Source: Oscillospiraceae bacterium
GTDB lineage: Bacteria > Bacillota > Clostridia > Oscillospirales > Oscillospiraceae
Assembly (NCBI GenBank): GCA_022846095.1
Contig: AP025583.1
Location: 1,922,001 to 1,986,000 of the forward strand
DNA: 64,000 nt
Direction of reading: 5' to 3'
Made by a program: the position numbers and the translations under genes. This document shows, one piece after another, positions 56,036 to 64,000 of the stretch (position 1 is its first letter; the number at the start of each line of letters is the position of its first letter). The notes beneath the pieces are model-generated. The model searched no databases. It had not been told where the DNA came from and was given only the letters and a program-made list of their open reading frames with translations.

Positions 56036-57313
56036 TCACCCCGGCGGTAGTATTCCCGGCCGGGCCTCCTTTAATGTGCCGAGGAACCCGACGGGGTGGA
56101 CGATATTGACGCCCTTGGCGTCCAGGTTGAGGGCCGGATCCGTCAGCATAAGCCCGCGCTGGATGCTGTGGTAGCCGTACTTGTCCCGGATGCGGTCTAC
56201 CGCCCGCTCCAGATCGGCGTGCCTGAGCCGCCGGGCGTCGTCGGCAAACAGGGACAGCTGCGGGGACTCGTCCGCCAGCGTGAGCCCGGAGGCGCGCACG
56301 GACAGGCTGCGCGCCGGGCTGCGCGGGCGGTTGAGCCGGTAGAGGGCAAAGGCCGCGTGGAACAGGTCGGAGGCGTTGCTGGTGGGGGCGGGCAGGCGCT
56401 CCTGGCGCTCATACCACAGCAGGGAGGTATCCCGGATGCCGAGCTGCACCGTGCCGCACATGCTGCGCTGTTCGCGCAGCCGGGCGGCCACGCTTTCGCA
56501 CAGGGCGTAGAGGGTGATCTTCACGTCGCCGTCGCTCACCAGATCCCTGGGGGCCGTGGTGCTGTTGCCGATGGTTTTGATGGGGGGTGCGGCGTAGTAA
56601 GGCGAGACGCTGGAGCCGTCGCGCCCGTTGGCAAACTGCCAGAGCATGACCCCCACCTTGCCCAGGACGGCGTGGAGGAACTCCAGGCCGGAGCGGGCCA
56701 GATCCCCGATGGTCCGCACGCCGTACCGGGCCAGCTTGCGGGTGGTGGCCGGGCCGACGTAGAGCAGGTCGGAGACGGGCAGGGCCCAGACCACGTCCCT
56801 GTAGTTGCCTTTTGTGATGACCGTGGTGGCGTCCGGCTTTTTGTAGTCGCTGCCCAGCTTGGCGAACACCTTGTTAAAGGACACCCCGACGGAGGCGGTG
56901 AGCTCCAGCTCCCGCCGGATGCGGGCGCGGATTTCGTCGGCGATGGCCGGGCCGGGGCCGAACAGGCCCATGCTGCCGCCGACGTCGAGCCAGCACTCGT
57001 CCAGCCCGAAGGGCTCCACCCGGTCGGTGTAGCTCACGTAAATCTCTTTAACCGCCGCCGAGATCTCCAGGTAGCGGTCGTAGTGGGGCGGCACCACGGT
57101 CAGCTCGCCGCAGCAGCGCTTCGCCTCCCAGACGGCCTGCCCGGTTTTGACCCCGAAGCGCTTCGCCTCCTGGGACTTCGCCAGCACAATGCCGTGGCGC
57201 AGCTCCGGGTCGCCGCACACGGCCACGGGCCTGCCGCGCAGCGCCGGATTGTCCCGCTGCTCCACGGAGGCGTAGAAATTATTCAAATCAGAGTGCAGAA
57301 TGACCCGTTCCAT
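56036..57313 (-). CDS. Y-family DNA polymerase (DinB/UmuC type)
   Basis: A 425-residue translesion polymerase. RVILHSDLNNFYASVEQRDNPALRGRPVAVCGD and EPFGLDECWLDV supply the Asp/Glu catalytic residues; ASVGVSFNKVFAKLGSDYKKPDATTVI is the fingers/palm end; LYVGPATTRKLARYGVRTIGDLA the HhH. The C-terminal little-finger domain reads TTAPRDL. ATG at 57313 is chosen, since its predecessor at 57331 lies within the SOS-like box; the ribosome site GGTGG is weak. Divergent from the SRAP gene. Confidence 0.9.
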   Translation of the reverse strand: MERVILHSDLNNFYASVEQRDNPALRGRPVAVCGDPELRHGIVLAKSQEAKRFGVKTGQAVWEAKRCCGELTVVPPHYDRYLEISAAVKEIYVSYTDRVEPFGLDECWLDVGGSMGLFGPGPAIADEIRARIRRELELTASVGVSFNKVFAKLGSDYKKPDATTVITKGNYRDVVWALPVSDLLYVGPATTRKLARYGVRTIGDLARSGLEFLHAVLGKVGVMLWQFANGRDGSSVSPYYAAPPIKTIGNSTTAPRDLVSDGDVKITLYALCESVAARLREQRSMCGTVQLGIRDTSLLWYERQERLPAPTSNASDLFHAAFALYRLNRPRSPARSLSVRASGLTLADESPQLSLFADDARRLRHADLERAVDRIRDKYGYHSIQRGLMLTDPALNLDAKGVNIVHPVGFLGTLKEARPGILPPG

Positions 57314-57325
57314 AGGTTCGCCACC

Positions 57326-57337
57326 AAACAAATGTTC
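57326..57337 (-). promoter_or_regulatory. LexA-type SOS box between dinB-like and SRAP genes
   Basis: On the minus strand GAAC-ATTT-GTTT, one base away from the Gram-positive consensus GAAC-N4-GTTC, and directly after a TACAAT (57351-57346) -10 candidate of the polymerase gene. Confidence 0.6.
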
Positions 57338-57423
57338 TATAGCTATTGTATGGCGGCGGCCATCCGAATATCTACGAGTAAGTATTGGTAGTTTTGTGGT
57401 AGACTATAGGAGAGGTGATTGAC

Positions 57424-57990
57424 ATGTGCGGACGGTATCAGCTCGACCCCGGGGAGAGCGCGGAGATTGAGGCGATCGTGCGGCAGGTGCAGGACAGGGT
57501 GAAGACGGGGGAGGTTTTCCCCACCAACGCCGTGGCGGTGCTCTCGGAGCTTGCCGGCGAGCTGGCGCCGCGTCCCATGGTGTGGGGGTATCCGCGCTTT
57601 CGGGGCAAGAGCGGCAGCATCATCAACGCCCGCAGCGAGACGGCGGGGGAGCGGCCCATGTTCCGGCGATCCCTGGCGGAGCGCCGGTGCGTCATCCCCA
57701 CCACGGGCTTCTTCGAGTGGGGGCCGGGGGAGGGCGGCGGGAAGCGGAAGTACCGCTTCAACCGCCCGGGCACCCGGGCGCTCTACCTGGCGGGCCTGTG
57801 GAACGAGTTCGCGGGGGAGGAGAAATGCGTCATCCTCACCACCGCGGCCAACGCCTCGGTGGCCGCGGTCCACGACAGGATGCCGGTCATCCTCGCCTGG
57901 GACGAGGCGCGGGCGTGGGTGCGGGACGCCGGCGCGGCCCGGGAGATCCTGGGCCGGACGCCGCCTGCGCTGGAGCGCGCCGAGGCGTAG
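57424..57990 (+). CDS. SOS response-associated peptidase (SRAP/HMCES family)
   Basis: A 188-residue SRAP protein: MCGRYQLDPGESAEIE with the catalytic Cys2 (crosslinks abasic DNA), PRFRGKSGSIINARSETAGERPMFRRSLAERRCVIPTTGFFEWG and the later HDRMPVIL. It protects abasic sites in single-stranded DNA. Start at 57424 is fixed because Cys must follow Met. Divergent from the translesion polymerase, with an SOS-like box between. Confidence 0.95.
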   Translation: MCGRYQLDPGESAEIEAIVRQVQDRVKTGEVFPTNAVAVLSELAGELAPRPMVWGYPRFRGKSGSIINARSETAGERPMFRRSLAERRCVIPTTGFFEWGPGEGGGKRKYRFNRPGTRALYLAGLWNEFAGEEKCVILTTAANASVAAVHDRMPVILAWDEARAWVRDAGAAREILGRTPPALERAEA

Positions 57991-58011
57991 GCGCCGCCAT
58001 GGAAACAGGGA

Positions 58012-58051
58012 CGCCGCGGCCCGGGAGCGTGTCTCCCGGGCCGCGGCGTTT
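58012..58051 (+). terminator. Terminator after the SRAP gene
   Basis: A 16-bp GC-rich stem (58012-58027 with 58033-58048) ending in TTT. Confidence 0.75.
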
Positions 58052-58052
58052 C

Positions 58053-58328
58053 CTATGAGACCACGAACCGCTTCGCCTCGGACTGCTTGGCGTAGCGCGC
58101 GTAGATTTCCGGGCGCTCCTCCTTGAGGGCCTTGGCGTCAAGCCGGGTGGAGACCACCGGCTTCCACGTCACCCTGTAGTCCGCCGTGGACACCTCGTCC
58201 ACCCCCCGGCGGGCCAGCTCCGCCTTTATCTCGTCCTCCGCGGCGGTGACGCCGTGCTGTAAATCCTCCGCGGCGTGCTTGAGCCTGCGCAGCTCCCGGA
58301 GTTTTTCGTTCAGCGCCTCATTGTCCAT
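58053..58328 (-). CDS. Small coiled-coil, prophage-like protein
   Basis: A 91-residue protein: NEALNEKLRELRRLKHAAEDLQHGVTAAEDEIKAEL (coiled coil) then YRVTWKPVVSTRLDAKALKEERPEIYARYAKQSEAKRFVV. The C-terminal STRLDAKALKEE-PEIY segment is common in small phage genes beside recombination functions. No other phage genes lie here, so it is a relic or a domesticated gene. ATG 58328 is preceded by GGGGGA. Moderate confidence. Confidence 0.55.
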   Translation of the reverse strand: MDNEALNEKLRELRRLKHAAEDLQHGVTAAEDEIKAELARRGVDEVSTADYRVTWKPVVSTRLDAKALKEERPEIYARYAKQSEAKRFVVS

Positions 58329-58439
58329 GCTGCATCCCCCTATCGGCCTTGATGATCCACTGTATGAGACGGGCTGGAAAGTATGCCCGGGAAGCGGCGG
58401 GGCGGGCGATCCGGCCCCGGACAATTTGTCTGGTTTTTC

Positions 58440-58468
58440 TTGTCCTCGGCCGTAGGCGGTGATATAAT
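58440..58468 (+). promoter_or_regulatory. Promoter of the SBP/kinase operon
   Basis: TTGTCC (58440-58445), 17 bp, TATAAT (58463-58468). Confidence 0.75.
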
Positions 58469-58499
58469 AGAGCCTACAATACGCAAAAGAGGTGAACAG

Positions 58500-59795
58500 A
58501 TGGGGGTGCGCAGGCGCGTTTTCACGCTGCTGCTGGCGGCGGCGCTGTGCGCGGGGCTGCTGGGCGGCTGCGCGGCGGAGGAGAATATGGTCATCGAAGC
58601 CCCTGCCCGGGAGGAGCGGCAGGAGACCCGGCTGACCTTTTTCGGATTTAAATACGAGGCGCTCAACGTCCAGGCCATTGAGGACGCGCTCCACGGTTAT
58701 ATGGACGAGTACCCGGAGATCTCCATTTCCTACGATGGAATCAAGAGCCCCGGGTATTTTGACGTGCTGAACAAGCGCATGGATACCGGAAACGGGGACG
58801 ACGTAATTATGGTGGACCATGAGCGGGTGCTGGAGCTGGGCGGGCAGGGGAAGCTGGCGGACCTGTCCGATCTGTCCACGCTGGGGGAGTTCAGCGAGCT
58901 GGCCAGGAGCCAGATGCTCGCCGACGGCAGGGTGGATTACGTGCCCACCTCCATCTCCGCCTTCGGCCTGTACTGCAACACGCAGCTGCTGGAGGCCCAC
59001 GGGCAGAAGGCGCCGGAGAATTTGGCGGAGCTGGAGGCCGTGTGCGATTATTTTGCCGACCGGGGGATCACCCCCATCGTGGCCAACAACGACATCTCCC
59101 TCAAAACCGTCGTCCTGGCCAAGGGGCTGCTCCCCCTCTACCAGGGTGAGGACACCGCGGAGCAGATTGCCCGCTACAACAGCGGCGAGGCGGATCTGGC
59201 CCAGGCCCTTCTGCCCGGTTTTGAGCTGGTGGAGCGGATGCTGGCGCGGGGCTGGGTGGACGGCGCGGAGGCCCTGGGCACGGCCAAGACCAAGGACGAT
59301 CTGGTGATCTTCGCCGAGGGGGAGCGTCCCTTTATGCTCACCGGGGCGTGGGCGGTGTCGCGCGTGCGGGATCTGGCGCCCGAGCTGCAATTTGAGGTGC
59401 GGCCCTACCCCATCCTGGAGGACGGGAGCGTGCTGGTCGTCAACGTGGACACGCGCATCAGCGTCAACGCGGACAGCCCCCACGTGGAGGAGGCCAAGCG
59501 CTTCGTGGAGTACCTGACGCGCAAGGACGTCATCTGGGACTTTGCCAACAGCATGAGCTCCTTCAGCCCTCTGGAGGACAACCGGCTGGCGGACGAGCGG
59601 GCGGTGCAGTCCATCGGCCCGTACCTCACCAACGGCTACAGCGTGCTGGGCTCGGACGACAACTTCGACTTCCCCATCTGGGACATGACGCACCAGTGCA
59701 TCGTCGGCATGCTGGTGGGGGACGGCGCGCAGGCCGCCGCGGCCCAGCTGCGGGCGCTGCTGGCCGATTGGAACGAAACGCAGGCGGGAGGATGA
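58500..59795 (+). CDS. Extracellular solute-binding lipoprotein, SBP family 1
   Basis: A 431-residue binding protein. Signal peptide LLLAAALCAGLLGGCAAEE is a lipobox with Cys at residue 24-25. Later LTFFGFKYEALNVQAIEDAL, GDDVIMVDHERVLELGGQGKLADLSDLS and GAWAVSRVRDLAPELQFEVRPYPIL match SBP1 proteins that bind sugars or similar ligands. ATG 58500 follows AGAGGTG. No transport genes follow; the hybrid kinase does, seven bases after, suggesting that the protein senses its ligand for the kinase. Confidence 0.88.
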   Translation: MGVRRRVFTLLLAAALCAGLLGGCAAEENMVIEAPAREERQETRLTFFGFKYEALNVQAIEDALHGYMDEYPEISISYDGIKSPGYFDVLNKRMDTGNGDDVIMVDHERVLELGGQGKLADLSDLSTLGEFSELARSQMLADGRVDYVPTSISAFGLYCNTQLLEAHGQKAPENLAELEAVCDYFADRGITPIVANNDISLKTVVLAKGLLPLYQGEDTAEQIARYNSGEADLAQALLPGFELVERMLARGWVDGAEALGTAKTKDDLVIFAEGERPFMLTGAWAVSRVRDLAPELQFEVRPYPILEDGSVLVVNVDTRISVNADSPHVEEAKRFVEYLTRKDVIWDFANSMSSFSPLEDNRLADERAVQSIGPYLTNGYSVLGSDDNFDFPIWDMTHQCIVGMLVGDGAQAAAAQLRALLADWNETQAGG

Positions 59796-59801
59796 TGCAC
59801 G

Positions 59802-62312
59802 TTGAAGCGTAAGCGCAAATGGCTCGTCCTCCTCCTGGTGTCCCTGTCTCTGGCGGCCGTTCTGGCGGGCGGGATCTTCTACGTCACCAACGTGCAGCGC
59901 GCGCTGTGGACCAAGGCGGTCACGGACATCCTGGAGGTAACCGCCCAGGGCCGCCACGCGCTGGACACCTATATTGAAAAGGATCAGGAGACGCTGCACC
60001 TGCTGGCCTCGGAGCTGGAGACGCTGAGCGGGAGCGACGGCGCCGCGCTGGAGGATAAGCTGCGGATGTTCCGAAACGACGGCGCGTCGTACATCTGCGT
60101 TAATCTGGACGAGGGCGTGCTCTACAACGGGCACAGCGCGCAGCGCTATGCGCTGGACGAGGCGGAGACGGCGGGGTTCCGGGCCATCGGGGGCCGCGGC
60201 ATGCGGGAGCCCTTCCTGGAGGGGCGCACCGGGGTCTGGACGGTGGGCAGCTACGAGCGGTTTTTCTTCGCGGACGGCGCGGAGGGCTACGTACAGAAGG
60301 CGCAGCCCCGCACCGAGCTGGCGGACCGCTTCTCCCTGTCCTTTTATAACGACAGCGGCTTCTCCTACGTGGTCAACCGGGCGGGGGACATCCTGATCCG
60401 CTCCCAGCACCGCAACAGCAACCGCACCTTCCAAAACCTGTTCGACATCATCGACCTGCAGGGTAACGATGAGCAGCTGGTGGCCTCCTTCCGGCAGGCG
60501 CTGGAGGACGGGAAGCAGGGTGTGGCCCGCTTCCACTACCAGGAGGAGGACTACGTCTTCTGCTACGTGCCGATGGAGCGGGCCGGGGGATGGTACGTGG
60601 TGTCCATCGTGCCCAACCGGGTGATTATGGAGCAGGCCAACAGCATTGTCCAGCACACACAGATCCTGGTGGTGCTGGCGCTGGTCTGCCTGCTGGTCCT
60701 GACGGCGGTGTTTCTGATCTACCGGGACTTCACCGGCCGGGTGCTCCAGGCGGAGGAGGAGGCCCGCAAAGCGGCGGAGAGCGCCAACCGCGCCAAGAGC
60801 CGCTTCCTCTCCAACATGTCCCACGACATCCGCACGCCCATGAACGCCATCACCAGCATGACCAAACTGGCGGAGGAGCACGTGGACGAGCCGGAGCGCG
60901 TGCGGGAGTATCTGAGGAACATCGGCCTGTCCGGCCAGCTGCTGGTGGGGCTTATTAACGACATTTTGGACATGTCCAAAATCGAGAGCGGCAAGATGAT
61001 CCTGAATAACGGCGACGCCTCCCTGGAGACCCTGCTCACCAATCTGGTGAACATCATCCAGCCCATGGCCGCCAAGAAGAACCAGCAGTTCAACATCAGC
61101 CTGCATGAGGTGGAGCACGAAACGCTGTGCTTCGACGCGCTGCGCCTGAACCAGGTGCTCATTAATCTGCTGTCCAACGCGGTCAAGTTCACCCCGGAGG
61201 GGGGCGCGATCTCCGTGGACGTGGCGGAGTCGCCCGCCCGGGTCGAGGGCTGCGCCCACTTCTCCTTCCGGGTGGCGGACAACGGCATTGGGATGAAGCC
61301 GGAGTTCCTGGAGCACGTCTTTGACTCCTTCACCCGGGAACAGGACAGCCGGGTCAGCTCCATTGAGGGCACCGGCCTGGGTATGGCCATCACCAAGATG
61401 ATCGTGGACCGGATGGGCGGCGCCATAACGGTGGAGAGTACGCCAGGCGCGGGGACGGTGTTCACCGTGGATTTGGATCTGAGCCTGCCCTCCTGTGCGG
61501 CGGAGGAGGCGCCCACCCTGCCGCCCATGCGCGTGCTGGTGGCGGATGACGACGCGGCCACCTGTCGGTCGGCGGAGCTGTTTTTCCGTCAGCTGTGCGT
61601 GGAGGCCGAGCTTGCGGCGTGCGGCGCCCAGGCGGTGGAGCGGGCCGGGGGAGAGGGTTACGACCTGATCCTGCTGGACCAGCGCATGCCGGATATGAGC
61701 GGAATTGAAGCCGCCCGGGCCATCCGGACCCGGGTGGGGCGCGGCGTGCCTATCGTCCTCTTTTCCGCCTGCGACTGGGCGGAGATCGAGGAGGAGGCGC
61801 GCTCGGCCGGAGTGGACGGCTTTCTGCAAAAGCCCTTCTTCAAATCCAGCCTGCGCCGCTGCGTGCGGCAGTACGTGCTGCATGAGGCGTCCGCGGCGGA
61901 GCGGCGGACGGAGCGGGTGGATCTCACCGGCAGGCGCATCCTGCTGGCGGAGGACAACGTGCTGAACCAGGAGATCGCCCGGGAGCTGCTGGAGAACGTG
62001 GGGGCGCGAATCGAGATCGTGGACAACGGGAAGGCCTGCGTGGAGCGGTTTGAGCGCGAAGCGCCCGGCAGCTTCGATCTGATCCTGATGGACGTGCAGA
62101 TGCCGGTGATGAACGGCTATGAGGCCACCAGGCGCATTCGGGCCATGGACCGCCCGGACGCCGCGGCCATCCCCATCTTCGCCATGACGGCGGACGCCTT
62201 CGCGGAGGACGTCGAGGCGGCGAAAAAGGCCGGGATGAACAGCCACCTGGCCAAGCCGCTGGATATTCCCGTCATGCTGCGGGAGATACAGCGCTACCTG
62301 GGCCCGTCCTGA
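59802..62312 (+). CDS. Hybrid sensor histidine kinase with two receiver domains
   Basis: An 836-residue membrane kinase. Membrane segments at about 5-27 and 288-308 bracket an external sensor domain of 260 residues (Cache-like). The cytoplasmic part has HisKA with His341 in FLSNMSHDIRTPMN, an HATPase_c domain (NLLSNAVKFTPEGG, DNGIGM, GTGLGMAI), a first receiver (D582-D584, phospho-Asp626 in LLDQRMPDMSG) and a second receiver (phospho-Asp764 in LMDVQMPVMNG). It starts with TTG at 59802, 7 bases after the binding-protein gene. A partner output regulator is not visible in this window. Confidence 0.93.
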   Translation: MKRKRKWLVLLLVSLSLAAVLAGGIFYVTNVQRALWTKAVTDILEVTAQGRHALDTYIEKDQETLHLLASELETLSGSDGAALEDKLRMFRNDGASYICVNLDEGVLYNGHSAQRYALDEAETAGFRAIGGRGMREPFLEGRTGVWTVGSYERFFFADGAEGYVQKAQPRTELADRFSLSFYNDSGFSYVVNRAGDILIRSQHRNSNRTFQNLFDIIDLQGNDEQLVASFRQALEDGKQGVARFHYQEEDYVFCYVPMERAGGWYVVSIVPNRVIMEQANSIVQHTQILVVLALVCLLVLTAVFLIYRDFTGRVLQAEEEARKAAESANRAKSRFLSNMSHDIRTPMNAITSMTKLAEEHVDEPERVREYLRNIGLSGQLLVGLINDILDMSKIESGKMILNNGDASLETLLTNLVNIIQPMAAKKNQQFNISLHEVEHETLCFDALRLNQVLINLLSNAVKFTPEGGAISVDVAESPARVEGCAHFSFRVADNGIGMKPEFLEHVFDSFTREQDSRVSSIEGTGLGMAITKMIVDRMGGAITVESTPGAGTVFTVDLDLSLPSCAAEEAPTLPPMRVLVADDDAATCRSAELFFRQLCVEAELAACGAQAVERAGGEGYDLILLDQRMPDMSGIEAARAIRTRVGRGVPIVLFSACDWAEIEEEARSAGVDGFLQKPFFKSSLRRCVRQYVLHEASAAERRTERVDLTGRRILLAEDNVLNQEIARELLENVGARIEIVDNGKACVERFEREAPGSFDLILMDVQMPVMNGYEATRRIRAMDRPDAAAIPIFAMTADAFAEDVEAAKKAGMNSHLAKPLDIPVMLREIQRYLGPS

Positions 62313-62321
62313 GGCGGGGAG

Positions 62322-62352
62322 AGGGCCGGCAAGCGGCTTCGCTTGCCGGCCC
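62322..62352 (+). terminator. Hairpin after the kinase gene
   Basis: A 14-bp stem (AGGGCCGGCAAGCG with CGCTTGCCGGCCCT); no T-run. Confidence 0.55.
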
Positions 62353-62398
62353 TTCGCGCACCCCGGAGGGGCAGTTCCGCAACGGACGCACATTGCGC

Positions 62399-62427
62399 TT
62401 GAAAGCGGGCCCCCGGCGTGGTAGCAT
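62399..62427 (+). promoter_or_regulatory. Promoter of the surface-protease gene
   Basis: TTGAAA (62399-62404), 17 bp, TAGCAT (62422-62427), 33 bp before the ATG. Confidence 0.65.
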
Positions 62428-62459
62428 AGAGGGGAGAACATCAGAAAAGGAGTACTCCA

Positions 62460-64000
62460 ATGAAAAAGCGATTCAACCGGGCGCTGGCCCTGGCGCTGTG
62501 CCTGATGCTGACCTTCTCTGTAACGGCCGCCTCCGCCGGGGCGGAGGACTATACGCCCTACGCCGAGAGCCTGTCGGAGCTGGGTGTATTCAAGGGGACG
62601 GGCAGCGGCTTTGCGCTGGACCGCACGGCCACCCGCATCGAGGGCGTGGTCATGCTGGTGCGCCTGATGGGCGGCGAGGCGGAGGCCCAGGCCATGGCGG
62701 GGGAGGCCATCCCCTTTACCGACGTGCAGAGCTGGGCCTCCGGCTACGTGGCCTACGCCTGGAAAAACGGCCTGACCAACGGCACCGGCGGGACCACCTT
62801 CGGCTCGGATAACCTGCTGGACGCCCGGATGTACGTGACCTTCCTGCTGCGCTGCCTGGGCTACCGGGACAGCGAGGGGGACTTCTCCTACGCCCAGGCC
62901 CTGGACTTCGCCGCCTCCATCGGCCTGCTGGATAACGCGCTGAAGGCCTCCGTCCAGAGCGGCGCCTTCCTCAGGGGGCACGTGGCCCGCCTGTCCTACG
63001 AGGCGCTGCGCTTCCCCTGCAAGGGGAGCGACGCGCTGCTGATCGAAAAGCTGTCGGGGGAGGGGAAAATCGACGCCGCGGTGGCCAACCGGTTCCTCTC
63101 GGGCGCCGTGCAGTCCTCCGGGACCTCCGGCGAGCTCACCACGGCGGACATCGCCGAGAACACCGCCAGCATGGTGCTGGTGCTGTGCCAGGTGCCGGAG
63201 GGCAGCGTCCAGGGCAGCGGTATCATCATCGGCGCGGACGGCACCATCGTCACCAACTACCACGTGATAGACGGGGCCAGCTCCATCAAGCTGGAGTTTG
63301 ACGACGGCACCTGGTACGAGGGCGCGGTTTACATCCAGGACTACAGCGCCGCGGAGGATCTGGCGGTGCTGAAAATCGACAAGACCGGCCTCACCCCCGC
63401 CAAGCTGGGCGATTCCGACCAGGTGCGGGTGGGGGAGAAGGTGGTGGCCATCGGCAGCCCCTACGGCTACTTCAACACCGTGAGCGAGGGCATCGTCTCC
63501 TCGGTGCGCGGCGGCGAGATCCAGACCACCGCCGCCATCAGCCACGGCAGCAGCGGCGGCGCCCTCTTCAACGGCAAGGGCGAGGTGATCGGGGTCACCT
63601 CCGCCGGGGTGGACGTGGCCCAGAACCTGGGCTTCGCCATCCCCATCAACGAGGTGAAGGCGCTGGACCAGAAGCGGATGCTCTCCCTGTCCGCTTTCTC
63701 CAGGGAGGCCCCGCCCCCCGCGCCGGAGAACCTGCGCCTGACCCAGGAGGACGGGGAGTCGGTCTACCTCCAGTGGAACCCGGTGGAGGGCGCCGACTGC
63801 TACTACTTCTACTACTCCAAGGCCACCGACAGCTCCTACACCCGTATGGAAAAGGACGGCAAGCCCGTCCGTTTCACCTGGCAGGAGGGCTGGTCCGCCC
63901 AGTACTACGGACTGGAGGAGGGCCAGGTCTACGAGGTGGCGGTGAGCGCGGTGAAGGGGGAGCAGGAGTCGGCCCTCTCCGCCAGCCTGGTCTTCACCAA
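62460..64000 (+). CDS. SLH-domain trypsin-like (HtrA-type) surface protease, 3' end outside window
   Basis: Reads open from ATG 62460 through the window end (at least 513 residues). A signal peptide (RALALALCLMLTFSVTAASA) leads to S-layer homology repeats (residues about 29-180; YAESLSELGVFKGTGSGF and FTDVQSWASGYVAYAWKNGLTNG). Then a trypsin-like domain with His in TNYHVID, Asp in AAEDLAVLKI and Ser in ISHGSSGGALF, and a fibronectin type III domain (APENLRLTQEDGESVYLQWNPVEGADCYYFYY). GAAAAGGAG precedes ATG. It is likely anchored to the cell wall by the SLH repeats and degrades extracellular proteins. Confidence 0.9.
   Translation, partial: MKKRFNRALALALCLMLTFSVTAASAGAEDYTPYAESLSELGVFKGTGSGFALDRTATRIEGVVMLVRLMGGEAEAQAMAGEAIPFTDVQSWASGYVAYAWKNGLTNGTGGTTFGSDNLLDARMYVTFLLRCLGYRDSEGDFSYAQALDFAASIGLLDNALKASVQSGAFLRGHVARLSYEALRFPCKGSDALLIEKLSGEGKIDAAVANRFLSGAVQSSGTSGELTTADIAENTASMVLVLCQVPEGSVQGSGIIIGADGTIVTNYHVIDGASSIKLEFDDGTWYEGAVYIQDYSAAEDLAVLKIDKTGLTPAKLGDSDQVRVGEKVVAIGSPYGYFNTVSEGIVSSVRGGEIQTTAAISHGSSGGALFNGKGEVIGVTSAGVDVAQNLGFAIPINEVKALDQKRMLSLSAFSREAPPPAPENLRLTQEDGESVYLQWNPVEGADCYYFYYSKATDSSYTRMEKDGKPVRFTWQEGWSAQYYGLEEGQVYEVAVSAVKGEQESALSASLVFT

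Noticed and set aside
58053-63545. 1830-codon open frame on the minus strand opposite the binding protein and kinase
   Set aside because: GC-rich shadow with low-complexity His/Gly/Gln/Val composition; it runs antisense through clear genes. Only its last 91 codons (58053-58328) look like a real gene.
1-64000. CRISPR array, rRNA operon or phage cluster
   Set aside because: No regularly spaced direct repeats of 25-40 bp, no rRNA-like sequence; phage-like content is limited to one small gene at 58.1-58.3 kb.

Overview
The window is a high-GC (about 65% by eye) chromosomal segment of a spore-forming Clostridia bacterium, most likely an Oscillospiraceae gut member of the Flavonifractor/Lawsonibacter/Pseudoflavonifractor type. 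The inference rests on the operon nusB-xseA-xseB-ispA-dxs-tlyA-nadK-argR-recN, T-box leaders, a SpoIIIE/FtsK translocase, a YlmC/YmxH-type sporulation protein, Gram-positive Shine-Dalgarno sites, frequent TTG/GTG starts and an MEP-pathway dxs. No species call is possible from sequence reading alone.

Layout. 0.1-6.7 kb: glycosyltransferase, Na+/alanine symporter, an SDR plus NTF2-fold pair, a DUF1848 protein and an unrecognised membrane protein. 6.9-17.7 kb: an Asp23 protein and the long housekeeping operon nusB to recN (transcription, DNA repair, isoprenoid precursors, NAD(P), arginine control). 17.7-27.7 kb: a tyrosine T-box controlling a NUDIX hydrolase and tyrS, then an AI-2E-type permease, HD hydrolase, AIM24 protein, TepA-like protease, uppP, spoIIIE/ftsK and a GNAT. 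28.5-35.6 kb: an IS200-type insertion sequence whose tnpA has been split by a 6.4-kb mobilizable element carrying a large serine recombinase, TnpW-like protein, MobV relaxase, RepA_N fragment, Cys-rich protein, HTH regulator and an AT-rich methyltransferase. 35.6-49.4 kb: papain-like hydrolase, YlmC, glmS with an ABC solute-binding protein and two permeases, a DUF1538 membrane protein with a tandem P-II-like partner, an ArsR-like regulator/MFS pair, and a PadR/membrane-protein pair. 49.4-52.7 kb: leuA under a leucine-type T-box, an IS481-like element with unusually long flanking direct repeats, and tRNA-Gln(CTG). 52.7-64 kb: MarR/nitroreductase/SPL-type radical SAM, several very small cysteine-rich genes, a divergent dinB-like polymerase/SRAP pair at an SOS-like box, a solute-binding protein with a hybrid histidine kinase, and a truncated SLH-trypsin-FN3 surface protease running off the end.

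The clearest unusual structure is the element-in-IS: removing 28646-35032 restores a 156-residue IS200 TnpA reading frame exactly, and joining the element ends gives a 50-bp near-palindromic attP centred on AA. Other points of interest are a 26-codon cysteine-rich gene with its own promoter, ribosome site and terminator; the DUF1538/P-II-like pair; a duplicated 78-bp tail of uppP; two inverted copies of a roughly 215-bp intergenic repeat 17 kb apart; and MITE-like palindromes behind ispA and in the glmS leader. No rRNA and no CRISPR array were seen.
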